The notes: generated by a model from the letters alone, not told the origin. Shown: positions 48,606-59,206, counted from the stretch's first letter. The stretch is DNA of 64,000 bases from Eukaryota sp. TZLM1-RC (GCA_040285825.1 JAUPSS010000004.1:186001-250000), one strand, 5' to 3'. Program-made: numbers and translations.

Positions 48606-49436
48606 CAATTGTTTTTCAACAATAAAAGGTTTTATTTAGTTTTTTTGGTTGTCTAGTAACAATATTCAAATGAATAACCTTATCAAATTCCTAATTCTTT
48701 TTTTTGTTCAAGGGAATTCAACACCAAGCCATAAACACCCCAAATGGTTGACTTCCTTTCTACTACGTTTCTATTTATCAATACAAATGAAATTGTCACT
48801 TTTGTCGGAAGGAGTACTCTACTCTTTTAGAATTAGAACTATCAAGTACAGTATGCAATGACATTTTGACAAGGAATTTCAAGCATTTGAAATTCATATA
48901 AAGAAGATGGAATTTTCCAAATAATATAACAGCTGGATAAATTGTAGCATTAGTTTTAATCAAGTTACTGTGGTACAGAAATACCTGTCACAAAACATGA
49001 ATTTTTGGTAGAATGGGAGAAGAACAGAAACAGATCCACTTTCATATGACAAAACTACTAACTTGTTGATATAAATCTGATTAAGATGAAGTAGTATCTG
49101 ACTGTAGTGGCATAGAAGGACATATGGCTCGAACATTAAACAAAAACTTATCTGAAACAGTTACGCATCCGATTAAAACTCCCTAAATTTGTCCATTAAA
49201 CGTCCTTTAAACGGTTAGATTTTCCTTAAACAAAAAAGAAGTGTTATTACAATATACATTCTACCACAATCATCTAGTATAATTGATTTATTTTCACCAA
49301 TAGACCCTACTCATATTCAAACCAACTGTTACCAATGAATTCCCGAAGTATACTGGTTGGGGGAACAAAGGTGGTATCAATGGAATAAAACACAGACAAG
49401 AAGGCTATTAATCGCCTGGCTTCACTATACCTTTAG
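48606..49436. other. Intergenic, nothing recognised
   Basis: After the CFAP298 stop an AATAAA-like signal is present near 48622. The remaining 800 bases to the convergent kinase gene hold no supportable ORF or repeat. Confidence 0.4.
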
Positions 49437-51098
49437 TTAGATAATTGGAACCAACACAAACCATTCAGAATCAGGAGGAATAGACCTCAGTAAAGGTTGA
49501 ACAAGAGAACTTAGAACTGCAAATTCATAATCAAGAGCAGAGTTGAAGAATGCATCTGCTGTATCTTGGTATTTGTAAATCCACTTCTGCTCTCCCCTGA
49601 CAACAGCAGGCCATAGCTCAAATGTTTTGTGTGCTGTGTTTCCTCTATATTTGAAGTCTCTAAGCAGACGACGACACAAACGTGTATCAGAAGTGGAAAT
49701 TCTGTTGTGGTCATCAACATTTAGCTGGCAGAGAGGAGAGATGAAGATCTTGAAGATTCTGGAAGGCCCAATGTCTATATCCTCAGTTAAAAGCGGATTT
49801 AAAGCATGAAGACCTTCCAAAATCAAGACTCCATTGTCCTCAAGATGCACTTTGTGTGATGCTTCTATTCTTAAACCTGATTTGAAGTCAAAACTTGGCA
49901 AGAAAGCTTGTTTTTCGTTCAATAAGCTAACCAAGGTTGTTTTCAGCAGATTTAAATCAAGTGCGTGAACTGATTCAAAGTCAAACCTGCCTTCCTCATC
50001 CAATGGGGTTTCCAGTCTTGGCAAGTAAAATGAGTCCAAAGAACAAATAACTACCTTTTTTCCAAGCGCTCTCAATGCTATTCCGAGTCGCATACTCATT
50101 GTTGTCTTACCACTGCTAGATGGTCCAGCTAAGAGAACAATGCCCCCAGTTGCCGCAAACTGAGTGGAGATGCTATCAGCTATTTTGGCAATCTTAGCAT
50201 CATGTAAAGCTTCTGATGTCATAATAAAGTCTCTATTCTGATTCGCCACTACCTTCTGGTTTAGATGCCCAACTGAGCTGACTCCTAGTACATGGCCCCA
50301 AGTGTTGTATTCCTGGTAAATATTGAAAAGAGGAAGATTATCCTCAAATGGTGCTAATTCAAGTGTTCCTTTTGTTGGAAATCTTAATAAGAGCCCATTT
50401 CTGTATTTTTCTACGCTGAAGCTCTGAATTATGCCTGTACTGGCTGCCAAGCAAGTATCAAAATAGACCAGGTCCATGTAAAGGGGATTAACAACAGGAT
50501 TGGGTCCCTTATTGAGTATACGGTTTACTTTAACAAAAGGTTCGTTCAATTGTTGGAGCAACAACACAGTCTGGTTCCTCCTCGCTGCTCTGAACGCCGA
50601 AACAGAATGTGCATGGGACATTGTTTCTTGGACAATGGGAAAGTTTGCTTGAACAAGTTCCATCAAGGTTAAATTCAATGATTCTACATCATCAACGCTT
50701 ACTTCATCTTCATCGCCATAAAAATAGTAAAGAGCTTCAGAGACTGAATGAGAGACAACAAGGCGACGATTGGGGAATAGACTCTCACTGACTGCCGCAA
50801 GACCAAACATGGCTGTTGCGCGGTAGATCCGTGTTCCCAGCTCTGAATTGAGGAAGACAGGAACGATTGTACATGGATGTGTGACAAGCTGACTGAGAGA
50901 TGTCAGTAAATTGTCCATAGTGCATGCGACAAGGTGCTGTTCATCATCATCGTAGTGTTTAGCTAATACATCAATGATTGTAGTGTGGGAAGGAACCTCT
51001 ACTTGTGCATCTGGAAGGTTGACGGTGATAGCAGGTCGTGTTACTTTACGATGTGCCACAAAGGGTGAGGTACGTCTGACAGGTGCTGGTGGATGCAT
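49437..51098 (-). CDS. Uridine kinase-like nucleoside kinase with TGS-type N-terminus
   Basis: The 553-residue protein combines a small TGS-like N-terminal domain (about 20-85) and a threonyl-tRNA-synthetase-type second additional domain; a His-x3-His-like motif around 160-165 fits it. The P-loop kinase domain has Walker A Gly-Pro-Ser-Ser-Ser-Gly-Lys-Thr (about 325-332). A Ser-Leu-Asp-Ser-Phe-Tyr strand and Leu-Ile-Leu-Glu-Gly-Leu-His-Ala complete the phosphoribulokinase/uridine kinase fold. Bacterial and protist proteins with this layout are annotated as nucleoside or uridine kinases, acting in pyrimidine salvage; substrate is not proven. It is one exon ending in TAA. Confidence 0.85.
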   Translation of the reverse strand: MHPPAPVRRTSPFVAHRKVTRPAITVNLPDAQVEVPSHTTIIDVLAKHYDDDEQHLVACTMDNLLTSLSQLVTHPCTIVPVFLNSELGTRIYRATAMFGLAAVSESLFPNRRLVVSHSVSEALYYFYGDEDEVSVDDVESLNLTLMELVQANFPIVQETMSHAHSVSAFRAARRNQTVLLLQQLNEPFVKVNRILNKGPNPVVNPLYMDLVYFDTCLAASTGIIQSFSVEKYRNGLLLRFPTKGTLELAPFEDNLPLFNIYQEYNTWGHVLGVSSVGHLNQKVVANQNRDFIMTSEALHDAKIAKIADSISTQFAATGGIVLLAGPSSSGKTTMSMRLGIALRALGKKVVICSLDSFYLPRLETPLDEEGRFDFESVHALDLNLLKTTLVSLLNEKQAFLPSFDFKSGLRIEASHKVHLEDNGVLILEGLHALNPLLTEDIDIGPSRIFKIFISPLCQLNVDDHNRISTSDTRLCRRLLRDFKYRGNTAHKTFELWPAVVRGEQKWIYKYQDTADAFFNSALDYEFAVLSSLVQPLLRSIPPDSEWFVLVPII

Positions 51099-52248
51099 AA
51101 GATAGGTTTACAGTCACGATTCACTTGGTTAAGTGTCATTTCTCTCACTCTTTTTAATTGATTTTATTTTATTAAATGTTATGAATTTTTCAATTGGGAC
51201 ATTTATTATTTTGTATGTGGATGTTGATAGTCAAGAAAACCGACATTGTGTTGAATTTGTCAAACAATATTACCTAATAGTACGTTCTATCTGATGGTAT
51301 ATTACTTCATTGTACCATGAACAGAATAACTGGATCAACATGTGTAATTACAATTGACGGACATTTAATACAAAAAGATACTTCAGAATTTTGGATTTCA
51401 TTGTATCCAAAGGCTATATTTTGTATGTGATAATTACGTAAGTCTTATGCATAAACTTTGTGCATTTCCACAATTAAAGATGTGACTTTTCATTTGTTTT
51501 TGAGAAATTGCCAATTCAAATCATAGTTGAAGATGACGTCGAAGCATCATTACAAATGTTAAGTCTTGTGATTGTTGTTCATTTTTTCACCATATCAATG
51601 ATTGCAATAATGAATACTGAAAAACAAATTTCAATCTATTTTTGAAATTCAAATTGATCAATATAGTTTTAACTTTTTTTATTCGACTATAATTCTGCCT
51701 GTACTTTCAGGACATTCGTTTTACGGTACAGAAAGCATGCACTCAATAAGGAAGTCGTCTGATAAAAAGGTCAGCAAATTCAACAGGCAAATCATGCTGC
51801 AATGGAGTTTGGTTACGCCAAATCTTGCACTTCAGTACTCGGTTTCAACTGCATGTTCTATCCCCACTAGTGGAGTAGACAACTGTCGTTTGAAGAAGAT
51901 TGTGAGATGACATTTCTGATTAGTAGTCAAGATTTAATTTGGAAAAGATTATATTGTGAAGAAAGATTGTTATAAATGAAACAACAATAATCTACAAGGA
52001 GGGAAACCCCCATGCACACTACCGTAAGGACAAAATGAGCTTGAGTGCAATCTGAAGTATGTTTTAAACGGCTCCAGCAGCTTTTCCACTCATGGGTCTT
52101 CAGCTGTTGTGAGTTTCATTCCTCAAATCTGCTTTTGTCAAACAGTTATTGTAATAAGTTGTTTTGAGACAGATACTTCACACCTGAAAATTCACCTAAG
52201 AATAATCTAGTTTGGGAAGTTTAAGCTATATGAAGATAGAGAAGGGGT
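51099..52248. other. Intergenic, possible eroded retroelement text
   Basis: No gene is supported. A minus-strand stretch near 51720-51880 weakly resembles the end of a copia-type RNase H, but stops and missing spacing make this unsafe. Confidence 0.35.
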
Positions 52249-52608
52249 TTGAGGAATCTTTATTCAAGCAATTATACTGTACACCACTTTAGTATACTAT
52301 ATTATACTCCACGCCACGTCACCAAAAAGCACGACTTGTCATCCAGACAATGCCCCATACAACAAGAAATGTTGAATTTGGCTTACGAAGGCAACCACTT
52401 TTGTGTTCGCACATTGGTAAACAAATCAATAGTAAAAACTTGGATAACTTCACCAATGTCACAACAAAACCAATGTTCAAAGGTCACTATATCCCAACTG
52501 CTAAAAGAATTGGCACCCAAGCACAAGGATACTGAGCACAAATTCACCCCAAAAGTTAAACCTGCGTCCTTTAAGAAAACAACAATTGGAGCTGGTGATT
52601 ATGATTAA
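52249..52608 (+). CDS. Hypothetical small basic protein
   Basis: The 119-codon ORF ends in a Lys/Thr-rich tail (Lys-Val-Lys-Pro-Ala-Ser-Phe-Lys-Lys) and TAA, followed within 20 bases by AATAAA-like signals shared with the convergent aminotransferase gene. That 3' arrangement favours a real transcript. A second plus-strand frame (52350-52535) is also open and coding-like, so the true frame is uncertain. No domain recognised. Confidence 0.35.
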   Translation: MRNLYSSNYTVHHFSILYYTPRHVTKKHDLSSRQCPIQQEMLNLAYEGNHFCVRTLVNKSIVKTWITSPMSQQNQCSKVTISQLLKELAPKHKDTEHKFTPKVKPASFKKTTIGAGDYD

Positions 52609-52659
52609 AAAACTATACAATAAACATTTATTCAACAAATATACATAAACAATTACATC

Positions 52660-53868
52660 CTAATTTTCAACCTTGGAAGTCCATCCAAACAAGTCGTCAA
52701 CATTACCCATTTGAATGCCAACGAGTTTTTCATACAACTCAGTGGTGATTTTACCAGGATTACCATCAGATACAACGACAGTTTCGTTTTCAGAGCCGAC
52801 CTTACAAACGGGAGTAACGCAAGCAGCTGTACCACAACAAAAGATTTCAGAAATATCACCTGATTTGATTTCATCAAACAAATCCTGCACAGTAACTTCC
52901 TCTTCAGCAGTTGGGTAACCACAAGATTTGGCCAACTCCAAGATGGAGCTTCGAGTAATACCACGCAAGATAGTTCCAGTCAAAGGAGGAGTTGTAACTA
53001 CACCCTTTCTTACACAAAAGAAAGTGGCAGCTCCAACTTCTTCAACAGTGGTATGGTCCCCAGCATTGGTCCAGAGAACTTGATTAAAGCCCAACTTTTG
53101 TGCTTTCGCGGTAACGCTGAGAGTAGAAGCATAATTTCCACCTAAAATCAAAATCTAGATAAAGTAACCAACCTGTCTTTGCTTCACCGACTCCTCCCTT
53201 AAAGGCTCTGACAAAGTCACGTTCTACAAAAATAGAGATTCCTTTGAACCCACCACTAAAGTAAGGGGCAGAAGGAGAAAGAATGGTGAAGAAAACGTAA
53301 CGAGAAGCGGGAGCTACACCTAAAAAGCTATCACAGCCGATCATAGTAGGTCTGATGTACATCGAAAATCCTTTCTCATTGGGAACCCAGTCTTGATCAA
53401 TTTTCAGCAGGGCCTCCAAACTCTCAACAAAAAGTTCTTCAGGAACAGCAGGCATACAAACGCGTTCAGCAGATTCATTGAAGCGACGAGCATTATCATA
53501 AGGACGGAAGAGAGCGAGAGATCCGTCATTCCATTTATAGGCCTTCATACCCTCAAAGATTTCCTGGCATGAGAGTAAGCAAAATATTGTAACAACATAC
53601 CATAGTGGATGGCTTTGGATGCTGGGTCCAATTTAAAATTGGCGTAAGGAACAATCCTACAGGGGCCCCATTCACCATTAACCCATTCACAAACAACCAT
53701 GTGATCAGAAATGGTGCGACCAAAACCAAGGTTCGACGACTCAACCTTTGGCCTGGGTTTTTCTGTCTTATAGACTTCGATATTGTGGCCAGAAGCAGTT
53801 TTCAAGACTTCAGAGGGAGGTCCTCTCTCGATGGTATCGACGTTGGAGTATGCTACGGATGACGACAT
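52660..53868 (-). CDS. Branched-chain amino acid aminotransferase
   Basis: This PLP enzyme (class IV fold) interconverts Leu, Ile, Val and their keto acids. Three exons are inferred: 53868-53601, 53563-53173 and 53141-52660. Features include Phe-Gly-Arg-Thr-Ile-Ser-Asp-His-Met, the substrate loop His-Tyr-Gly then Glu-Ile-Phe-Glu-Gly-Met-Lys-Ala-Tyr, and Arg-Pro-Thr-Met-Ile-Gly. The PLP lysine lies in Gly-Glu-Ala-Lys-Thr-Gly-Gly-Asn-Tyr-Ala, and a Cys-Gly-Thr-Ala-Ala segment follows. The second intron is clean and canonical; the first does not close the frame with GT-AG ends. No targeting peptide is obvious, which suggests a cytosolic enzyme. The redox CXXC pair of animal enzymes is not kept. 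Confidence 0.9.
53142..53172 (-). other. 31-nt intron in the aminotransferase gene
   Basis: It reads GTTGGT to TTTTAG on the minus strand and joins Ala-Lys-Thr-Gly to Gly-Asn-Tyr-Ala exactly across the PLP-lysine motif. It is the same length as the ALG5 intron. Confidence 0.9.
53564..53600 (-). other. Anomalous first intron of the aminotransferase gene
   Basis: The segment starts GTATGT and ends TCTCATGCCAG, closely like the ALG5 intron ends, giving 37 nt. Removing it leaves the frame wrong by one base. Removing 32 nt instead would give either His-Tyr-Gly-Gln-Glu-Ile-Phe or His-Tyr-Gly-Met-Glu-Ile-Phe, both good protein, but with non-AG ends. Confidence 0.6.
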
Positions 53869-54172
53869 TAAGAAGATCTAAAAGCAGTGTAGTTTTTTGA
53901 TCTTTTGTCTTTTTGATTCAATTCAAATCATTGTCGACTTTCATTGTGAATCCTCTTCTGATTCTGTTCAGTACCCATGCGATATAGAACAAGACACCCA
54001 CCATAACACCACCTCTGCTTCATATAAAATTCCTCCTTTCAATTCGAATTTTTTTAGCTTCCAAGTGCTATGTGCAATTGCTCAGAACGGAAATTTAAAC
54101 AAAAAAGACTAATATTTATTTCAAAAAATAGACAAAAAGTATTCAATTTACAATTAATCACAATCAATCACC

Positions 54173-54202
54173 AACCCCAACTAACCCCAACTAACCCTAA
54201 CT
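54173..54202. repeat. Telomere-like 10-bp tandem repeat at the SF1 stop codon
   Basis: Three units read AACCCCAACT, AACCCCAACT and AACCCTAACT. On the SF1 sense strand this is a series of GGG or GGGG runs separated by TTAGTT. The SF1 TAG stop (54197-54199) is part of the repeat. Confidence 0.85.
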
Positions 54203-55228
54203 TTGCCAAGGAGCCTGAATATCAGGGTAGTAATTCCTCAAAGCTTCTACTTCCTTCCAAAACTCATCAAACTCTTCTTGAACCATTGCAGACTCACCAT
54301 TAGGCAATGTTGGTTTAACTTTGACCTCAGCTTGAAGATCCTTCTCCCAAGGAGCAACAGTTTTTTTTCTATGTGGACACTGCCAAGGTCGATGATCATA
54401 CTGCCCACAATGAAGACATTCCTGTCTCTCATCCTCCTTCAGCGTACCATTGAGTTCAGCCAACATCCTCAACTGAGTCTTTTTGTGTTCATTTTCATCA
54501 TCAGGGATGGGAACCAAGAGCTGTTCAATCCTTGTTGCTGCCTTATTCAGAGCCCATTGACTATCAGCCTCTAACCTCACGTGAAGATCTTCATCATCAC
54601 CAGCTTGGGGTCGAACCCTTCCTCGACCAGCCTTTGTACTTCCCTTTCCCCTGATCATAATCTTACACCCAGTTTCAGCTTCCAATTTCTTTAAAGACTC
54701 TCCTCTCGGTCCAATAAGCAGCCCTACAAAGTTAGTCTCAGGGTGGTCCTCTTGGGGTATGGGAAGTTTGGTTGAGTATTTGTTTGAAGTCGGGCACCAA
54801 TCAGGTGGAGGGTAGAACAATGGATTGGTACGAAGACCGTCTTCAATGATTTGATCACGGTCCTGGCGAATGGTCTGGCGGCCTTCAAGAGAGGACTCAC
54901 GGAGCATGTTTTGATGGAGAGAGTTGACTTTGAGGGTGATGACACGGGCTTTGATGGCGAGTTGGGCCATTTCAGCGGCTTCTACGGCAGCTTTAAAGCC
55001 ACGGGAAGGCTCAATGGAGATGTCATCTGAGAACCGAGAGAAGGAACGAGGTTCTCTTTGTCTGACGGTTGTGTGTGTCGGACCTGGAGGAGGTGGTGGC
55101 CCAGGAGCTATAGGAGGTGCACCCGGGGGTTCAGGAGGAGGGGGAGGAATTTCACCATGTTCAGGAGAATCAATAGGTGGAGGTGGTGGCGGTGCGTCAT
55201 CAAAGCCTGGTGGAGGAGGTGTGTGCAT
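54197..55228 (-). CDS. SF1: Splicing factor 1 / branch-point-binding protein
   Basis: SF1 binds the intron branch point during early spliceosome assembly. This 343-residue protein has a Pro-rich N-terminus (about 4-50), a helical linker and a KH-QUA2 region. The KH carries Asn-Phe-Val-Gly-Leu-Leu-Ile-Gly-Pro-Arg-Gly-Glu-Ser-Leu-Lys-Lys-Leu-Glu, about 165-183, followed by the Arg-Gly-Lys-Gly-Ser loop. One CCHC zinc knuckle (Cys-Leu-His-Cys-x4-His-x4-Cys, about 280-293) is present. In fungi and animals the Pro-rich part is C-terminal; here it is at the N-terminus, and the C-terminus is short and charged. Single exon; the stop codon lies inside a G-rich 10-bp tandem repeat. Confidence 0.92.
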   Translation of the reverse strand: MHTPPPPGFDDAPPPPPPIDSPEHGEIPPPPPEPPGAPPIAPGPPPPPGPTHTTVRQREPRSFSRFSDDISIEPSRGFKAAVEAAEMAQLAIKARVITLKVNSLHQNMLRESSLEGRQTIRQDRDQIIEDGLRTNPLFYPPPDWCPTSNKYSTKLPIPQEDHPETNFVGLLIGPRGESLKKLEAETGCKIMIRGKGSTKAGRGRVRPQAGDDEDLHVRLEADSQWALNKAATRIEQLLVPIPDDENEHKKTQLRMLAELNGTLKEDERQECLHCGQYDHRPWQCPHRKKTVAPWEKDLQAEVKVKPTLPNGESAMVQEEFDEFWKEVEALRNYYPDIQAPWQS

Positions 55229-55799
55229 TGAAGAGTTATTTAAAGTTTAAACTAGGAGAAATTTCTTTCAACTCAAAAGTTTTAAGGTCTGCTAAAGAAT
55301 AAAGTACTTAAGTGAGTTTACATCTTCTACTCAATGAATGTTGTGATTAAGAACTTTGTGTATTATGTAGGGATCATTTACACCATTATAATAATAATAC
55401 AATTCATTGTATTGAAGAAATTCATCAAAAACAACATCAATACCATCCAGTTTTTTTTGTAGAAACACTTATTTTATTCAAACAAAATTGTTAAAAATTA
55501 AAAAGGAATTTGCTCAAACTCCACATCTACCATTGAAAATATATTTAGAGCATTTTCTTCATAAGATCTTCCTAGTGATAACAACGAGCTAGAAACAAGG
55601 CTATACATTCCAAAAAAAATAGACATACACTCTATTTGCCAAAAGATTTGGTAAAATATTGTTCCAGTTCTGTTTTTGACAAAAGATGAAAAATCATCTA
55701 TAAAAGATGACGCAGTTTTACCCAAGGTTCCAGAAAATGCAAAAGCAAAATAAAATGACAAAGAAAGTATTGAGTATGTGAGTTAGAATTCAGATTATC

Positions 55800-56020
55800 G
55801 ATTAGAGTATTGATTAACAAACAATAAAAAGATTTGATATTTTCTTTGGCGCTCTCGACTACGATTTGCCATTATCACTGGAATACCTCGGTTTTTCAAT
55901 CGAATTAGAGAAGCTTTAGCTAGACAGCAAGCAGATCAAGATTTTGTAGAGGAAATCTTGGTTCAATAAATATCGTTCCATTAGTTATGAGTTTATTTTG
56001 TAAAGTGTGCAAGATCAATA
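55800..56020 (+). mobile_element. 3' end of retroelement family B
   Basis: Matches the family B C-terminal codons, stop and 3' tail. The upstream part is lost and small indels are present. Confidence 0.7.
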
Positions 56021-56059
56021 AAAAACAATAGTAATTTTGATTTATCTTCAATGTATTTA

Positions 56060-56440
56060 TGCTACGAAGAAACAAAACAAAACAAAACAAAATAAAACAC
56101 ATAAGAAACAAAATTCTCCACGCCAACTCTTGATTAATCCTTATACAGCTTGAACATCATTAAATTTAAGTATTTGGGAACACTTCTGCACAAAGCAAAA
56201 ATGATACGATTCTTATATGAATTCCCTGCAAAATTCATACCACTTGAACGACACAAATTATCAAAATCATTGAGAAAATTCAAGCCAGACTGACCAATAT
56301 TACCAAAAATCGAGAAGACAACAGGAACAAACGAAAACTTCGAGTAAAGATTCTTATTTAAATCATTTATTATCTCAGTATATTTGTCTCTTTTACGATC
56401 CTCCACCTTGTTTAAATGACCATAAAGCTTCAACAACGGT
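56060..56440 (-). mobile_element. 3' part of retroelement family A, minus strand
   Basis: Reverse complement matches the family A end at 25250-25600, including the (TTTTG)n tail. The ORF is open for 100 codons but has no start of its own. Confidence 0.7.
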
Positions 56441-56923
56441 AATTTAGATTATTGATTTTTTCTGTATACTTGATAATTTTCGCTTCTTCAGCTCTACGTA
56501 AAGGTGAATTAAAAGATGGTGCTAGTTTTTCATTTGACCGGTTTGATACATCAGTAGATCTGACGTCAAAATAATCATTGATCCATCAAGACAGGGAACT
56601 ACCATATCACCGCGGATATCAACAAAAGAATTTCTGGCAGCTTCATCAGTCAAATTTGAAAGCAAAGGTTCTAAAAAGGATTCGATCTTGTAAGATTTAA
56701 ACATACAATAGAGCTGATCACGGACTACATAATGCACTTTTTTTGTCTAAAAGTAATAAAACGATTTCAATTAAATAAATGGGTTGGAGTGACAGTCTTT
56801 CCACATTTGCATTGCATCTATATATATTGAACTAAACCTTTTATTTGTGGTGTTGTTCGTTTTTTGTTTAAAACATTTGAATTGAATAAACAAACATCAC
56901 CCTCTAAGTCCCTTTTTCTACCT

Positions 56924-58174
56924 ATGGGGATCTGTGCCTCGCGTAATCAGCAACAGTCACATTCGGTTATTACACCATGGAAGCATCCCTCTGTATCTGT
57001 TTCATCCCTTCATTTACATTCACACATTGATTCAATAACTTCATGTGCAATTTCAGATGATGGTATATGGTTTGCTACTGCTGGTGCTGATGGTGATGTT
57101 AAAGTTTGTCATGCCATTGATCCCATTTCTTATTCTCTTTCACACATACACTCTGTACATTGGTCTCATTCCTCTCCATGCCCTTCTACCTATGACCCTG
57201 ATGATATCACCCATTTTGGTGCATTTGACGTCTCCTCTCTCTGCTTCTCCCCTCCTGATTCTCCCTTCCCTGTGCTTCTCACTGGCTCTGTCAACAATGC
57301 TGTACGCAGCTGGGATCTTCGCACAGGGAAAATAATTCACCTCTTTACATCCTTCCAGGGGCAGGCTTCTTCCTTGGAATTCTCTCACGAAGATCCCAGC
57401 GTTTTTCTCTTCACCAATGACCCCCCTTCAGATATGTTCTCCTCTATCGTCGCTGTGTGCAATGTCAAGGGGAAAGAACTACGAAGAAGGAACTTTCATT
57501 TAACCAATACAAGGGCCATTTGGAGTAAAGTCAATAGTACAATAATAGTCGCTGGACTGTCAGGCTCCACGCCAAAGTTAATATTTTATGATTTTGTAAA
57601 GAATAGTTTTGTAAATATTGAAGTTGTCCTTCGAGCTCCTGTAACGGCAGTTGATTTAGTGCTGATTGGCGATGGCAGTCACTTTGCTGTGCGATGGGAA
57701 GTTGATGTTGCGTTTATGGATTACCATTTACCGTCGTGGGAACATTTTTATATCCACAACACTAGTACTGGAAATTTGGTAAAGAAGCTCAATATATGTC
57801 AAAATCCTGATCTCATTGATTCTTCATTTTTCTACAGGTTCAACAAATCAGTTTATAATAATGAATTTTTACTATCGCTCTCCACGCAAGAAGGACCTGT
57901 TTCAGTATTTAAAGGAGAATATTCCCTCCCAGACATTACTGAACTCGTCACTTTTCCCTCGGGTGTTTCACTTCTAGATCTATCAATCGAGCAGCAGGTC
58001 CTGGTGCTTTCTAGGGATGGTTGTTGTGTCCAAGTTTGGAGTTTGGTGAGTAACGAATGTGTATTTGAAATAAGTGATGGCTCAAAGGTGGTTTCTGGTT
58101 GCATATGCAGAGTTTCCGGTAAGATTCTGGTTGGGTTCGATAACGGTAAAGTGTTGACGGTGAAGTGTAATTAA
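56924..58174 (+). CDS. WD40-repeat protein with an N-myristoylation signal
   Basis: The ATG at 56924 gives Met-Gly-Ile-Cys-Ala-Ser, a consensus for N-myristoylation with an adjacent palmitoylatable Cys, so it is preferred over the in-frame ATG at 56864. The 416 residues form WD40-like blades: Ser-Cys-Ala-Ile-Ser-Asp-Asp-Gly-Ile-Trp-Phe-Ala-Thr-Ala-Gly-Ala-Asp-Gly, then Leu-Leu-Thr-Gly-Ser-Val-Asn-Asn with Val-Arg-Ser-Trp-Asp-Leu-Arg-Thr-Gly. Weaker blades lead to a final Val-Gln-Val-Trp-Ser-Leu. It is probably a membrane-tethered scaffold. I cannot assign an orthologue. Confidence 0.8.
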   Translation: MGICASRNQQQSHSVITPWKHPSVSVSSLHLHSHIDSITSCAISDDGIWFATAGADGDVKVCHAIDPISYSLSHIHSVHWSHSSPCPSTYDPDDITHFGAFDVSSLCFSPPDSPFPVLLTGSVNNAVRSWDLRTGKIIHLFTSFQGQASSLEFSHEDPSVFLFTNDPPSDMFSSIVAVCNVKGKELRRRNFHLTNTRAIWSKVNSTIIVAGLSGSTPKLIFYDFVKNSFVNIEVVLRAPVTAVDLVLIGDGSHFAVRWEVDVAFMDYHLPSWEHFYIHNTSTGNLVKKLNICQNPDLIDSSFFYRFNKSVYNNEFLLSLSTQEGPVSVFKGEYSLPDITELVTFPSGVSLLDLSIEQQVLVLSRDGCCVQVWSLVSNECVFEISDGSKVVSGCICRVSGKILVGFDNGKVLTVKCN

Positions 58175-58570
58175 TTTATTGTTTATAAAAACAAGTTATT
58201 AAATAAATTGAATTAATCAGTAAATATACTCATTAATCACAGTTGAGAGAATTAAAGAGAATTATTGAATAAATTTGATACTTTACACTGAATTTTTATT
58301 TTGAACTGTTTATTTGGAGAAAATTATTATAAAAATTAAGCAATTTTAAAACAAATTAAAAACCTCTTTTGGTTTAAAGATTTGCTACTCTTGCCTCCTT
58401 GCCCCCTTATAATTGGAGTAATGCTTTCCCGATAATGTACAGCAAACACCGCCTGGAACGAATCAAATTCCTCAAATTTATGGTCGTCTAGATGATACCG
58501 AATTTTCTTGTACAATGCGCCTTCCTTGTTCTATTTAACCCAACACCGATCCTCATAATTTGGTTTGCAA
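58175..58570. other. Intergenic, AT-rich
   Basis: About 400 bases after the WD40 gene with no ORF or repeat that I can name, leading into a family D retroelement fragment. Confidence 0.4.
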
Positions 58571-58579
58571 ATGTGGATA

Positions 58580-59200
58580 AAAAAGTTCTCCAAATCATTT
58601 GTTTAATTGTAAACACTTTATTACTTTCCGATCAAAAGTCCATGATGCAGTAAAAGGTCAACTCTATTGTATGTCAAAGTCACACAGAATTGCTTCCTAT
58701 TTAGAACCATTACTCTTTCGTTTGGTTGATGAAGATACTTTGAATTCTTTTGGTCGTAATAGAGGTGATTTTATGCTTGAAGTTCTTGAAGGGACGACCA
58801 TCATTACCGATGTGAGATCAACTGATGTGGTAATTATTCTTTTATGTTTTTAGCTCAGTCAAAACACAAGAATCCGCTGTCTGTTGCTGAGAAATCGAGA
58901 ATTGGTAAATATAAAGCAAAGTTGCTTTCCTTGAATGCTTCCTTTCTTACTTAATTTCCAATTTTCCGTCTATATGTCCAATTACATTCTCCTTATAAGA
59001 CTCCCTTGGACATATTGCTCCATCTTTCTTGGATAGTTTTGTTGTGAAGCAGTGCACGTAAAGTGTTTTTGATAAAGTTGATCGCCAGCTTAGAATTGTT
59101 TTTTTCCAACTGTCAAAGGTGTTGCTCGCTTTACGTCTTCTGCTTTATTATCTCCTGGTCGTTTTTATGAAAGAAAAACTTCCAGTCAATTCTTTTTGGC
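58580..59200 (+). mobile_element. Retroelement family D fragment, copy 2
   Basis: The ORF 58599-58853 carries His-Phe-Ile-Thr-Phe-Arg and Asn-Arg-Gly-Asp-Phe-Met-Leu, then stops at the same place as copy 1 (32680-33260). Text continues in another frame beyond. The two copies share the stop, the frame change and most substitutions. Confidence 0.7.
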
Positions 59201-59206
59201 TAATAT

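Larger units (their letters stand above)
55440..56830 (-). mobile_element. Retroelement family E remnant with other fragments inside
   Basis: On the minus strand, 56830-56450 encodes finger- and endonuclease-region text (Asp-Gln-Leu-Tyr-Cys-Met, Ile-Arg-Gly-Asp-Met-Val). 55770-55440 encodes a retroelement C-terminal end (Asp-Asp-Phe-Ser-Ser-Phe, Ile-Phe-Trp-Gln). Between them lie a plus-strand family B end and a minus-strand family A end, so the family E copy seems split by later insertions, though no duplications were clear. Confidence 0.6.

Noticed and set aside
51720-51880. Copia-type RNase H end, minus strand
   Set aside because: Weak similarity to a Thr-Thr-Val and Ala-Asp-Leu-Phe segment, but spacing is wrong and a stop intervenes.
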